From: an uncultured Pirellulaceae bacterium
GTDB lineage: Bacteria > Planctomycetota > Planctomycetia > Pirellulales > Pirellulaceae
Direction of reading: 5' to 3'
DNA: 26,727 nucleotides
Assembly: GCA_934278005.1 (NCBI GenBank)
Contig: CAKQWG010000021.1
Span: forward strand, 1-26,727
Both the position numbers and the translations under genes were made by a program. This document shows, piece after piece, positions 1 to 7,851 of the stretch; positions within the stretch are counted from its first letter, which is position 1; every line of letters starts with the position of its first letter. Under the pieces are notes generated by a model. The model saw only the letters and a program-made list of their open reading frames with translations. It did no database searches and had not been told where the DNA came from.

Positions 1-66
1 TGGCAAACTTGGCCCGCGGCTAGCGCCGTCGGCTGGCAAAATTGGCCCGCGGCTAGCGCCGTCGGC
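1..66. repeat. 33-bp tandem repeat, two copies plus a partial third
   Basis: Positions 1-33 and 34-66 are two copies of one 33-bp unit that differ at a single base (C at position 8, A at position 41). A third copy starts at 67 with TGGCAAAA and then diverges. Each unit contains CCGCGGCTAGCGCCGTCGG, which can fold into a 7-bp stem (CCG-CGGC / GCCG-CGG) with a TAGC loop and one bulged T. The array may extend beyond the left edge of the window. Similar GCTAGC-centred GC-rich units recur between genes in Pirellulaceae genomes; this is from memory, not a search. No spacers separate the copies, so this is not a CRISPR array. Confidence 0.85.
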
Positions 67-206
67 TGGCAAAACTGCAGAAATAGTCCAATCAAGGCCT
101 GCTTCTGGACTTTATTAGAGGTTATGCCTGCAAAAAAAGCAACAGAAATCACTACCAATTCCCCTCTAATTGCAATCTGGATGGTCTCAGTGGCGGTTAA
201 TGCAAT
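67..206. other. Non-coding downstream region of the HTTM gene
   Basis: This 140-bp stretch lies between the tandem repeat and the stop codon of the HTTM gene, which runs leftwards into it. No convincing gene is visible. A loose inverted repeat (AGTCCA near 87, TGGACT near 108) could form a 6-bp stem, but no T-run follows it on the minus strand. I therefore do not call a terminator here. Confidence 0.5.
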
Positions 207-1148
207 CTATTCATCCGTAATGCGCTCTGCTACTGAGTTGGAGGGGGCATGGGCAGGTAAAAAGGATAGCAGGCTTACAATCATGACCCACTGGAAGAGA
301 AAGACATGCATGGTGGCTTCGATCGACAGGTGCAATCCGATGCCGGCCAGCAATGCCCATTTGCGCGTCGGCCGCCACCATAGTCCCACAGGCAGCAGGC
401 CTTCCACCACGACGACTCCCCAGGTCATCAGAGCCAGCAGCCATGGTGTTTCAAACCAGCTATCGGGCAGCGGCACACGCCCAAAGAGATCGTCCATGCG
501 TGACACATAATAAAGGGCGGTTCCGTTGCGCCACGGCAGGCCTTGAGATTTCTCCCACGCAGTCGACAAATACACGGCTGATATTTGCAGTTGAACCAGT
601 CTCAGGGCCCAGGCCGACGGCAGCGCGTCAACTCGCCCAATCGGCTCGTTTGCGGCCCGCGCGCTGCCCCAGCGCCGGGCTATCGATCGCCCCAGCGACC
701 AGCGGTAATCGAGCGGCATGAAAATCATGCAGAAACACAGCATCCGCAACATCGTGTCCTGGCCGTCGAAGATATAGCTGTTGCGATGCTGAAGTGAAAC
801 CAAACCGATGAAAATGCACGCGATTTGAAATCTTGAAAAACATCCCAGCCACAATAGGCCGGTCTGCACAAACATGATCCACCAAAACAAATGCATGGTC
901 GACCCATCGCTGGGCAACCAGAACAACAGCGAACCATACACGCCTTGGCCGATCTGCTGGGCTGTGGCCGATGTCATCACGCCAGCGTCTGTAAACCAGT
1001 ATTCAAGCTCGGGATAGAGCACCAGCCAATAGACCAACAGCAAGCTGGCGCAGGCGATTCGCAAAATGCTGCACACCACCGGGTGACAGCTATCGAACAG
1101 CCAGCGATCAAAGTTCCGGGCTAGTTTCATGCAGGTGCTTCCAATCAT
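207..1148 (-). CDS. HTTM-domain (vitamin K-dependent carboxylase-like) membrane protein
   Basis: The product is 313 aa. Start ATG at 1148 is chosen because it overlaps the TGA stop of the upstream gene (ATGA at 1145-1148); the open frame continues to 1274 but lies inside that gene. Several hydrophobic segments are visible, at about residues 24-45, 87-104, 108-120, 134-147, 182-197, 236-257 and 281-298. Family-like motifs are HRNSYIFDGQD (121-131), YLSTAWEKSQG (193-203) with W206..NGTALYY, and GLHLSIEATM (271-280). HTTM proteins share the membrane core of gamma-glutamyl carboxylase. K200 in the AWEK motif appears to align with catalytic Lys218 of human GGCX; that is my own alignment. The substrate is unknown. 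There is no clear Shine-Dalgarno sequence, so expression is probably by translational coupling. Confidence 0.85.
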   Translation of the reverse strand: MIGSTCMKLARNFDRWLFDSCHPVVCSILRIACASLLLVYWLVLYPELEYWFTDAGVMTSATAQQIGQGVYGSLLFWLPSDGSTMHLFWWIMFVQTGLLWLGCFSRFQIACIFIGLVSLQHRNSYIFDGQDTMLRMLCFCMIFMPLDYRWSLGRSIARRWGSARAANEPIGRVDALPSAWALRLVQLQISAVYLSTAWEKSQGLPWRNGTALYYVSRMDDLFGRVPLPDSWFETPWLLALMTWGVVVVEGLLPVGLWWRPTRKWALLAGIGLHLSIEATMHVFLFQWVMIVSLLSFLPAHAPSNSVAERITDE

Positions 1149-1840
1149 GGCAAGTACTCGCGGACAGCTAAGTTCTTGCTGGATGAAATCCAGATGGTCT
1201 GGTCTCGGACCGGCAGCGTGCCGTCGTCGGGCAGGACGATATTTAGCTGGCTGCGGGTCAGCACCAATCGCCACCTGTGTGGCGGATCGCCAACGGTCCT
1301 GGCGAATTCCGCTGCGGCTCGTTCAACAGGTCGGGCCGTCGGTGAAATCAATTGACGGGCCAAGTAATCCGCCAAATCATTGGCTGCTTCAGGGGAGGCC
1401 GCGCCCATGCGATTGCGATAGTTCATCTGTCGGAAACCAACAAAACGCTCCCAACTGTTAGAGTTTGCCCAATAGGTAGAATTCCAAACTTCTTGCTGGG
1501 AACCGTCTGGGCGGTAGACTTCTGCCGATAGCCAAGCATTGTTCAAGATCGGGCTGGGGGCGAACAACGTCCATTGCCCTTGCCACAATCCGTAATAGTT
1601 CAACTGCGGGCAGACGGCTTGTTTGATGGGTTGCACCCAAGCCCAACTGCGCGGGGCGACGTCGACGAGTACCACGACGGCAAACAACGCGAAAAAACTG
1701 CGCGCAGCCGCTCGCCGCCATCCCCCGCGTGGCCGCTCCGGTTTGGCAGCGGTCGACGGTGCGGCAGCGGTCGATGGTGTGGCAGCGGTCGGTGGTGTGG
1801 TAGCGGTCGGTGGTGTGGCGCGATTGAGGCCGTGTGGCAT
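1145..1840 (-). CDS. Membrane-anchored partner protein of the HTTM gene (possibly DUF5819-like)
   Basis: The product is 231 aa and is the first gene of a two-gene operon, overlapping the HTTM gene by 4 bp. Residues 8-32 are a Thr/Pro/Ala low-complexity tract encoded by an 18-bp tandem repeat. A basic stretch (PRGGWRRAAAR, 37-47) is followed by one hydrophobic segment at about 48-64. The remainder should lie outside the cytoplasm and is rich in Trp, with W90-TLFAP-S96 as the most motif-like part. Small proteins with a W-x-FAP-type motif encoded beside HTTM genes are known in other bacteria, where I recall the name DUF5819; I could not verify this assignment. The context suggests a subunit or substrate-presenting partner of the HTTM protein. 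The start at 1840 is the only ATG before residue 140 but has weak Shine-Dalgarno support. Confidence 0.75.
   Translation of the reverse strand: MPHGLNRATPPTATTPPTAATPSTAAAPSTAAKPERPRGGWRRAAARSFFALFAVVVLVDVAPRSWAWVQPIKQAVCPQLNYYGLWQGQWTLFAPSPILNNAWLSAEVYRPDGSQQEVWNSTYWANSNSWERFVGFRQMNYRNRMGAASPEAANDLADYLARQLISPTARPVERAAAEFARTVGDPPHRWRLVLTRSQLNIVLPDDGTLPVRDQTIWISSSKNLAVREYLP
1745..1816 (-). repeat. In-frame 18-bp tandem repeat, four copies
   Basis: The units are 1745-1762, 1763-1780, 1781-1798 and 1799-1816, each close to GGCAGCGGTCGGTGGTGT on the plus strand, with divergence of one to three bases. A unit encodes six residues, so changes in copy number stay in frame. It produces the Thr/Pro/Ala tract at the N terminus of the HTTM partner protein. 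Confidence 0.9.
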
Positions 1841-1991
1841 GGCAGTGCTCTGTCAGCGGCTTATGCTGATGAAAAACTATTGGACGGATCGATTCACTTA
1901 ATACAGTCTCTTCGTCGCCTCGTGCTCGAGGATCACCTGGTCTTACCGAAGTTTACATTTTGCCTACGGCATAAACGTTCTCTGCCTCGCC

Positions 1992-2018
1992 CTGTACTCG
2001 CTGTACTCGCTGTACTCG
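1992..2018. repeat. 9-bp tandem repeat (CTGTACTCG x3) followed by a G-rich tract
   Basis: CTGTACTCG occurs three times head to tail at 1992-2000, 2001-2009 and 2010-2018, immediately followed by GGGAGAGGGGGTTGGTGGG. The whole block is non-coding. It resembles short dispersed intergenic elements with a GTACTC/GGGGAGAGGG core, but the dispersal cannot be seen from this window. Confidence 0.8.
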
Positions 2019-2144
2019 GGGAGAGGGGGTTGGTGGGTGAGGGGCGCGGCCACCCGTTAACTCTAGCATCATCACAGGCACAGGTTGTCACGCTTTGCCA
2101 GCCCGCGAACGCGCCTATTGGACCGTGCCCGCTGGGGCGAACGC

Positions 2145-2150
2145 TATAAT
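2145..2150 (+). promoter_or_regulatory. Candidate -10 box of the dnaE promoter
   Basis: TATAAT at 2145-2150 matches the sigma-70 -10 consensus exactly and lies 50 bp before the dnaE start. The best upstream TTG-containing hexamer, TTGGAC at 2118-2123, is 21 bp away, which is longer than the usual 16-18. The -35 element is therefore weak or absent. The predicted leader is about 40 nt. Confidence 0.5.
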
Positions 2151-2200
2151 TGTTACATCCGTCAGTTTAAACGCCTCTTGTACAGGAAACCCAGTCACCG

Positions 2201-5200
2201 ATGAGCGGTAGCTTTGTCCACTTGCACTGCCATAGCCACTATAGCCTGCTCGACGGAGCTAGCTCGATTGGCAAGTTGATCGACCGAGCCAAGTCGCATG
2301 GCATGAATTCGCTGGCGCTGACCGATCATGGCAATCTGCACGGGGCGCTTGAATTCTACAAAAAATCCAAAGCGGCCGGCATCAATCCGATCATTGGTTA
2401 CGAAGCCTACGTGGCACCGCAGAGCCGCTTTACGCGCGGCAATGCTTCTAGCTCGAAGGAAGCCGCCTATCACCTCACGCTGCTAGCCAAGAATCGCACC
2501 GGCTTTAAGAACCTGATCAAGCTGGCGTCGAAGGCCTCGCTGGAGGGTTTCTACTTCAAGCCGCGCATCGACCGCGAGCTGTTGGCAGAACTTAGCGAGG
2601 GGATCATCTGTCTGAGCGGTTGCGTGTCGAGCGAGTTTTCGCGGGCGATTCTCAATAATCAAGACACGGCCAAAAGCGAGAAGGAAGCGATCGAGATCGC
2701 GCAGTGGTTTCACGGCGTGTTCGGCGACCGCTATTTCATCGAAGTGATGAACAACAATCTGGAGATCCAGCGCAATCAGCTCGAGGGTGCCGTAAATATT
2801 GCCAACAAGATTGGCTTGCCACTGGTAGCGACCAGCGATGCGCACTACGCCGATCGCGAAGATGCAGAGATTCAGGACGTGCTGCTATGCATTAATACTG
2901 GCAAGTTCCGCACGGACACGGCGCGGATGAAGATGGAGGGGAACCAGTTCTACCTGCGCTCGCCCGAGGAGATGTATGCCAGTTTTGTGGGCTTGGAAGA
3001 CGCGGTGGCCCGCAGCCAGGAGATCGCCGACACGGTCGAAATCGATTTGGAATTGGGCAAGCGGTATTTTCCGGTTTATCCGCTGCCTGCTGAAAAGAAG
3101 GATCCCGACGACTTTCTCCGCGAAGTGTGCATCGAGGGGCTCAAGGACCGCTATCGCGACAACGAAGAGATGCTGCCCGGTGGCGAACTATCCGAGGTGG
3201 TCCAGGCGAGGCTGGATCGCGAGCTGGGGGTTATTCAGCGACTGGGCTTTGCCAACTACTTCTTGATCGTGTGGGACTTCGTGCGGCACTCGCGCGAGTG
3301 CGGTGTGCCCAATACGGCGCGGGGCAGCGGCGTGGGCGCGCTGGTCTGCTATGCCACCTATCTGAGCCACGTTTGTCCCATCAAGTACGATTTGCTGTTC
3401 GAGCGTTTTCTGGATGAGAGCCGACTTGAGGCGCCGGATATCGATATCGACTTCTGCAAGGATCGTCGGGGCGAGATCATTCAGTACGTCCGCGATAAGT
3501 ACGGCGACGAAAACGTAGCGCAGATCGGTACCTTCGGGACTATGGCTGCCAAAGCGGCGATCAAGGACGTGGGGCGGGCTCTGGGCATTCCGCTGATGCG
3601 CGTCAATCAGATCACTGAAATGGTCCCGGATGAACTGAAGATCACCATCAAAAAGGCCATCGAAAAGAACATCGATCTGAAGGCCACGTACGAGGGGGAT
3701 TCCGAGGCCCGCGAGCTGCTCGACATCGCTATGAAGCTTGAGGGCAACGCGCGCAACGTGGGTACGCACGCCGCCGCGGTCGTGATCGGCGATAAACCGT
3801 TGACCGAGTACGTGCCGCTCGGACGCGTGTCGGGCAAAACCGACGTGATCACTCAGTGGTCGATGGGTGACGTCGAGGAAGCTGGCCTGTTGAAGATGGA
3901 CTTCCTGGGCCTGCGGAACTTGACGATCCTCTCCAAAGCGGTGCAGATCATCGAGCAGACCACAGGCGAGCAACTCGACCTGCTTCGCATTCCACTGGAC
4001 GACAAGCGGACCTTCGCACTGCTGCAACGCGGCGAAACCAAGGGGGTGTTCCAGCTGGAAAGCGGTGGCATTCGCGATCTGCTGCAGCGCATGAAGCCTG
4101 ACCAGTTTAGCGATATCATCGCTACTAACGCGCTCTACCGCCCCGGTCCGCTCGAAGGGGGCATGGTCGACGATTACGTGGCGGTTAAGCACAAGCGCAA
4201 AGAGGCCGTGTACCTGCACGAAGTGTTGAAGGACATCTTGGAAGAGACCAACGGGGTGATGGTCTACCAAGAGCAGGTAATGCGTATCTTGAACCGCTTG
4301 GGAGGTATCGAGCTGGCCGCTGCCTACACCTGTATCAAAGCCATCAGCAAGAAAAAAGAATCGCTTATCGCCCAGAACGAATCCAAGTTCATCGAAGGTG
4401 CCACCGCCAAAGGATTGAGCGACAAGCAAGCTCGCGAAATGTGGGAGATGATCCTCAAATTCGCGGGCTACGGCTTTAACAAATCTCACAGTACCGCTTA
4501 TGCCCTGCTGGCCTATCAGACCGCGTATCTGAAAGCCCATTACCCGGTCGAATTCATGGCGGCTCTGCTGTCGGGAGACATCCCTGGCCGCAACTTCAAA
4601 CGCAAAGACGCATTGATTGAGCACATCGAAGATTGCGCGCGGATGGAGATCGAAGTCGTCCATCCGGATATCAATTCGTCCGATGTCGATTTCACTGTCG
4701 CTGATAAAAAAATCTACTTTGCTCTGTCTGCTATCAAGGGCTGTGGCGGTGGCGCGGCCGAAGCCATCGCGGCCGAGCGGAAGGCTAATGGACCATTTAA
4801 AAATATCTACGAGTTCTGCGAACGCGTGGAAGCCAGTAGCTGCAATCGCGCGGCGATCGAGACGCTCATCAAGGCGGGCGCTTTCGATTCGACCGGCGCA
4901 AACCGGGCGCAACTGATGTCGGTGGTCGAGCGAGCTATTCAAGCCGGTTCGGCCGCCCATGCCGATCGCCGCAGTGGCCAGATGAATCTATTTGGCGAAG
5001 AGTCCGCCGAACCAGACGATGAGCCTGTCTCGACACACCTGCCGGTCATGGATGAGTTCCCAGATAAAGCTAAGTTGATGATGGAGAAGGAGGTGCTCGG
5101 TATGTACCTCTCCGCCCATCCGCTCGAGGAGTATCAAGCGCTGTTGGCCACATTCTGCTCGCACGAGACCACTAACTTGAAAGATGTCAAAGATCGGCAG

Positions 5201-5767
5201 GAAGTGATCGTGGGGGGCATGATCTCGTCGATCAAACTGGCCAATACCAAAAATCCCAAACCGGGTGCCTCAAGCAGATATGCGAACTTCGATTTGGAGG
5301 ATGTGCAAGGCGCTGTGCGGTGCATTTGTTGGCCCGATGGCTATGAAAAAGTAGGGCATCTCATTCAGCCCGAATCGGTGGTCATCATGCGTGCCACTGT
5401 GGATAAACGCGGCGGCAGCGACGACGTTAACTTGCTGGCCAACGAAATCATTCCGATTGCCGAAGCCGAAACTCGCTTTACCGCCGGTCTACGGATCCAC
5501 GTCGATCAGGAGCGGCATGCCGAAGAATTGCTCGGGCGACTCAACGAAGTGCTGCGTGGCTACCCGGGTAGCATGGATGTCCTGGTAGCTCTCAAACTGA
5601 CTTCTGGCGATATAGTGCAAATGCGTAGCCGCAAGCATAAAGTGGATATCACCCCTGAATTGAGGGGCAGGCTGGACGATCTGCTCGGCAGTGACAGCCA
5701 TCGCTTGATGATCTCTCCCCCCAAACCCAAGCAGGCGACCGGCGGGGCCCGGCGAGGGAGAGCTTAG
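2201..5767 (+). CDS. dnaE: DNA polymerase III subunit alpha
   Basis: The product is 1188 aa, close to the roughly 1160 aa of the E. coli protein. This is the catalytic subunit of the replicative polymerase, extending DNA 5' to 3' within the holoenzyme. An N-terminal PHP domain carries HLHCHSHYS (H7, H9) and TDHGN (D42, H43), plus a SDAHY motif, so its metal-binding histidines look largely intact. The palm motif PDIDIDF places catalytic Asp at 413 and 415, and KMDFLGLRN gives the third Asp at 567. A helix-hairpin-helix region lies at about 800-905, a beta-clamp-binding motif QMNLFG at 927-932, and an OB-fold at about 1002-1090. This is DnaE1-type architecture, without the internal exonuclease of PolC. 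The start is preceded by AGGAAA about 12 bp upstream. The gene appears to be transcribed alone. Confidence 0.98.
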   Translation: MSGSFVHLHCHSHYSLLDGASSIGKLIDRAKSHGMNSLALTDHGNLHGALEFYKKSKAAGINPIIGYEAYVAPQSRFTRGNASSSKEAAYHLTLLAKNRTGFKNLIKLASKASLEGFYFKPRIDRELLAELSEGIICLSGCVSSEFSRAILNNQDTAKSEKEAIEIAQWFHGVFGDRYFIEVMNNNLEIQRNQLEGAVNIANKIGLPLVATSDAHYADREDAEIQDVLLCINTGKFRTDTARMKMEGNQFYLRSPEEMYASFVGLEDAVARSQEIADTVEIDLELGKRYFPVYPLPAEKKDPDDFLREVCIEGLKDRYRDNEEMLPGGELSEVVQARLDRELGVIQRLGFANYFLIVWDFVRHSRECGVPNTARGSGVGALVCYATYLSHVCPIKYDLLFERFLDESRLEAPDIDIDFCKDRRGEIIQYVRDKYGDENVAQIGTFGTMAAKAAIKDVGRALGIPLMRVNQITEMVPDELKITIKKAIEKNIDLKATYEGDSEARELLDIAMKLEGNARNVGTHAAAVVIGDKPLTEYVPLGRVSGKTDVITQWSMGDVEEAGLLKMDFLGLRNLTILSKAVQIIEQTTGEQLDLLRIPLDDKRTFALLQRGETKGVFQLESGGIRDLLQRMKPDQFSDIIATNALYRPGPLEGGMVDDYVAVKHKRKEAVYLHEVLKDILEETNGVMVYQEQVMRILNRLGGIELAAAYTCIKAISKKKESLIAQNESKFIEGATAKGLSDKQAREMWEMILKFAGYGFNKSHSTAYALLAYQTAYLKAHYPVEFMAALLSGDIPGRNFKRKDALIEHIEDCARMEIEVVHPDINSSDVDFTVADKKIYFALSAIKGCGGGAAEAIAAERKANGPFKNIYEFCERVEASSCNRAAIETLIKAGAFDSTGANRAQLMSVVERAIQAGSAAHADRRSGQMNLFGEESAEPDDEPVSTHLPVMDEFPDKAKLMMEKEVLGMYLSAHPLEEYQALLATFCSHETTNLKDVKDRQEVIVGGMISSIKLANTKNPKPGASSRYANFDLEDVQGAVRCICWPDGYEKVGHLIQPESVVIMRATVDKRGGSDDVNLLANEIIPIAEAETRFTAGLRIHVDQERHAEELLGRLNEVLRGYPGSMDVLVALKLTSGDIVQMRSRKHKVDITPELRGRLDDLLGSDSHRLMISPPKPKQATGGARRGRA

Positions 5768-5962
5768 GAGCCACACTTGGCCACAGTTTTCTGAGGCTGA
5801 TGTCCGATGGGGTTATGCGGCCGCGCGGCGACGGTTAAATACCCGCAAATCCTGCTGCTTTGTTGCGTTTGCGCTCGCTAGCAATTACTCTCAAAGGAAT
5901 AGGAAGCGCGCAGCCCTCGCGCCGCTCGTTCACGACCTTTTCGACCGAAGGCAAATAAACCC

Positions 5963-7438
5963 ATGCGTCGCCTTTCATTTTTCTCTCATCGCTGTGCGGC
6001 AGTTGCGATGTTGGTCACCGCTGGCCTGTGCCCGTTGGCATCCATTCATGCGCAAAGCAGTACGTCAAGCACGAGCAGCACCGGGAGTACTGGTAGCACC
6101 AGTAGTACCAGTAGTACCAGCAGCACGAGTAGTACCAGTAGCACGGGAGATACTCCGTTGCCCGGGGGTGTGGAGATTGATCCGCAAGGTGTCCTGCGCA
6201 CCATCTATGCCGATCCGCGAGTAACTCTACAGCGGCTGCGAGCTGCCAAACAGACTCTGCCGCAGCATTTGGCTAAGCCCAGCCCGATGCGCAAGATTTC
6301 GCTCAACCGGCTTGAAGCTGCCGTGGCGGAGCAAGTTGCTCGCGGCCAGCGGCCCTCGGCTGAGATGACTGCGCTGGCTGGCCTGACACAATTGGAGTAT
6401 GTCTTCTTCTATCCAGACTCCGGCGATATCGTCATCGCGGGCCCCGCCGAAGGCTTTGCTCAAGATGCCTTGGGACGCTTGGTCGGCGTCGAATCAGGCA
6501 AACCCTGCTTGCTGCTCGACGACCTGATTGTCGCCCTGCGCGCCTATTCCCCCTCGGGGGACAAGACCAGCACGATTAGCGTTTCGATCGATCCGACCCA
6601 AGAGGGTCTCGAGCGGATGCAGGCCACGCTACAAAGTTTCGGAGGTCACTTCGGCGGCCCAGCCGATGTGCCTAGAATCGTCAACAGCCTGCGCCAGGCG
6701 CTCGGTTTTAATGCTGTGACCATTACCGGAATTCCTGGCGGGACGCACTTCGCGCATGTGCTGACCGAAGCCGATTATCGCATGAAGCTGATCGGCATTG
6801 GCCTTGAAGCTCCCCCCGTGCCGATGGCCACTTACATTTCTCGGCTGACTGTGGCCATGACCGCCGGCAATTCATTGATCCGTTGGTATTTTGTTCCCGA
6901 CTACGAAGCCATCGCCGAGAGTGAAGACGGACTGGCCATGCAATTGGTGGGACAAGGGGTCAAGTTGGTGGGAGAAGACGAGTTGGTCAGTCGCGACGGG
7001 TCGCGCCAGAGCACTGGACGCAAGGCCAATGGTGCCAGTCGCGTGTTCACCAGCGAGTTTACTAAGAAGTTTTCACAGATTGCCGACAATAGCGCAGTCT
7101 ACGGCCAATTGCGCAATTTGGTCGACATGACTATCGCTGCCGCGTACATTCAGGACCGCGACCTGTACCAGCAGGCAAACTGGGATCTGGGAATCTTTGC
7201 CGATGAAGATCGCCTGCCTGTGGTAGTGCTCCAAGCACCGCAGCAGGTGGAGACGGCGATCAATGCAATCATGATGGGCGGCCGCTTGGTAACGCCCATC
7301 GGCGGCGGTGTGCTGCTGCAAGTGCGCCATGCACTTGAGCAAGATAACATTCGCGCCGATGAAGGTGGCAAGATCAAAACCGAACGCGATCAAGTCACCC
7401 TCGATGGTCTGAACGCCGACCAGTGGTGGTGGGATTGA
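5963..7438 (+). CDS. Secreted DUF1598-type planctomycete protein with a Ser/Thr repeat tract
   Basis: The product is 491 aa. Residues 1-30 form a signal peptide (basic start, hydrophobic AAVAMLVTAGLCPLA, probable cleavage after SIHA), so export is expected. Residues 32-61 are an almost pure Ser/Thr/Gly tract. The folded part begins near EIDPQGVLRTIY (71-82) and includes GTHFAHVLTEADYRMKLIGI, which resembles the DUF1598 family described from Rhodopirellula and other planctomycetes. The biochemical function of that family is unknown. The upstream gap is 195 bp, and GAAGG about 10 bp before the ATG supports the start. An intrinsic terminator follows the stop by about 50 bp, so this is probably a single-gene transcript. 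The family assignment is from memory of the motif. Confidence 0.8.
   Translation: MRRLSFFSHRCAAVAMLVTAGLCPLASIHAQSSTSSTSSTGSTGSTSSTSSTSSTSSTSSTGDTPLPGGVEIDPQGVLRTIYADPRVTLQRLRAAKQTLPQHLAKPSPMRKISLNRLEAAVAEQVARGQRPSAEMTALAGLTQLEYVFFYPDSGDIVIAGPAEGFAQDALGRLVGVESGKPCLLLDDLIVALRAYSPSGDKTSTISVSIDPTQEGLERMQATLQSFGGHFGGPADVPRIVNSLRQALGFNAVTITGIPGGTHFAHVLTEADYRMKLIGIGLEAPPVPMATYISRLTVAMTAGNSLIRWYFVPDYEAIAESEDGLAMQLVGQGVKLVGEDELVSRDGSRQSTGRKANGASRVFTSEFTKKFSQIADNSAVYGQLRNLVDMTIAAAYIQDRDLYQQANWDLGIFADEDRLPVVVLQAPQQVETAINAIMMGGRLVTPIGGGVLLQVRHALEQDNIRADEGGKIKTERDQVTLDGLNADQWWWD
6056..6145 (+). repeat. In-frame Ser/Thr-encoding microsatellite-like tract
   Basis: About 90 bp encode residues 32-61 of the DUF1598-type protein as repeated Ser-Ser-Thr or Gly-Ser-Thr triplets. 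The DNA is a degenerate 9-bp repeat (AGTAGTACC, with AGCAGCACG and similar variants). Synonymous variation between copies shows it is not a fresh perfect expansion. The tract may act as a flexible linker after the signal peptide or as a site for O-glycosylation. Confidence 0.85.
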
Positions 7439-7490
7439 TCCAGTCGCTGTGTGATCTGCGGCTCGCCGATCGTTACGTTCTTTACTCATG

Positions 7491-7527
7491 AGGCTGTAGT
7501 CGACAGACTGCAGCCTTTAGTTTTTTT
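7491..7527 (+). terminator. Rho-independent terminator after the DUF1598-type gene
   Basis: AGGCTGTAGTC (7491-7501) pairs with GACTGCAGCCT (7506-7516) to give an 11-bp stem with a single T-G wobble and a GACA tetraloop. TTAG and seven consecutive T residues (7521-7527) follow. This is the clearest intrinsic terminator in the window, and it separates the DUF1598-type gene from the TPR operon. Confidence 0.9.
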
Positions 7528-7851
7528 GGCCTGCACCTGCGGATGTGGTCTATCCGCTGCACAAGCCGATGGCAAACTAACGCTGTGCGTCTGATTCAGC
7601 TCGACGCAGACTGGGCGGCGCTGTGAGGCTGTGAGGCTGCGGGGGTCGGGGGGACTGGCTGGGTTTGGTGAGTGGCCGTGCGAGCGGAGAAACCCGTGGA
7701 GCGGGCTGTGTCGACTTAAATTACCGCATTCCGCAGTTCCCAGCCCGCCACATCTAGCAGCGAATCTTTTCGCGCCCGCGCCGAATCGTTACACTGATAA
7801 GCAATTCGTGGTCGGAGAGCTCGTTTGGTTTTGCTTGGAAATTAGGAAGCT
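7528..7851. other. Intergenic leader region of the TPR-ExbB-ExbD operon
   Basis: This 324-bp stretch lies between the terminator and the TPR gene. It contains a direct duplication of CTGTGAGG near 7620-7636, a G-rich run near 7640-7652, and an 8-bp inverted repeat, GCGGGCTG (7701-7708) and CAGCCCGC (7741-7748), with a 32-nt loop. A plus-strand open frame beginning at 7631 overlaps the start of the TPR gene and has no family features. I do not call it a gene. Confidence 0.5.
7767..7795 (+). promoter_or_regulatory. Weak candidate promoter for the TPR operon
   Basis: TACACT at 7790-7795 resembles a -10 box. TTTTCG at 7767-7772 lies 17 bp upstream but matches the -35 consensus poorly. It would give a leader of about 50 nt before the ATG at 7852. 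Confidence 0.3.

Larger units (their letters stand above)
1841..2200. other. Divergent intergenic region between the HTTM operon and dnaE
   Basis: This 360-bp region separates the leftward HTTM operon from rightward dnaE, so it should carry promoters for both. Visible items are an imperfect hairpin at 1951-1976 (GTTTA/TAAAC outside, TGCC/GGCA inside, with a 5-nt bulge), the 9-bp repeat at 1992-2018 followed by a G-rich run to about 2045, and a TATAAT box at 2145. I see no small gene with convincing coding character. An open frame on the plus strand that crosses into this region is antisense to the partner gene. Confidence 0.6.

Noticed and set aside
1..66. CRISPR array
   Set aside because: The two 33-bp units are directly adjacent with no spacers, and no cas gene is nearby.
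1149..1274. N-terminal extension of the HTTM protein to 355 aa
   Set aside because: The extra 42 residues overlap the partner gene completely. The ATGA overlap at 1145-1148 gives a natural start.
1574..2149. A 191-codon plus-strand open frame running from the HTTM partner into the intergenic region
   Set aside because: Its first half is antisense to the partner gene, and its repetitive GSGRWC stretch is only the 18-bp repeat read in another frame.
3188..4960. A 590-codon open frame on the minus strand opposite dnaE
   Set aside because: It lies entirely inside a certain dnaE reading frame, has no recognisable domain or signal, and is explained by low antisense stop density under the codon usage of dnaE.
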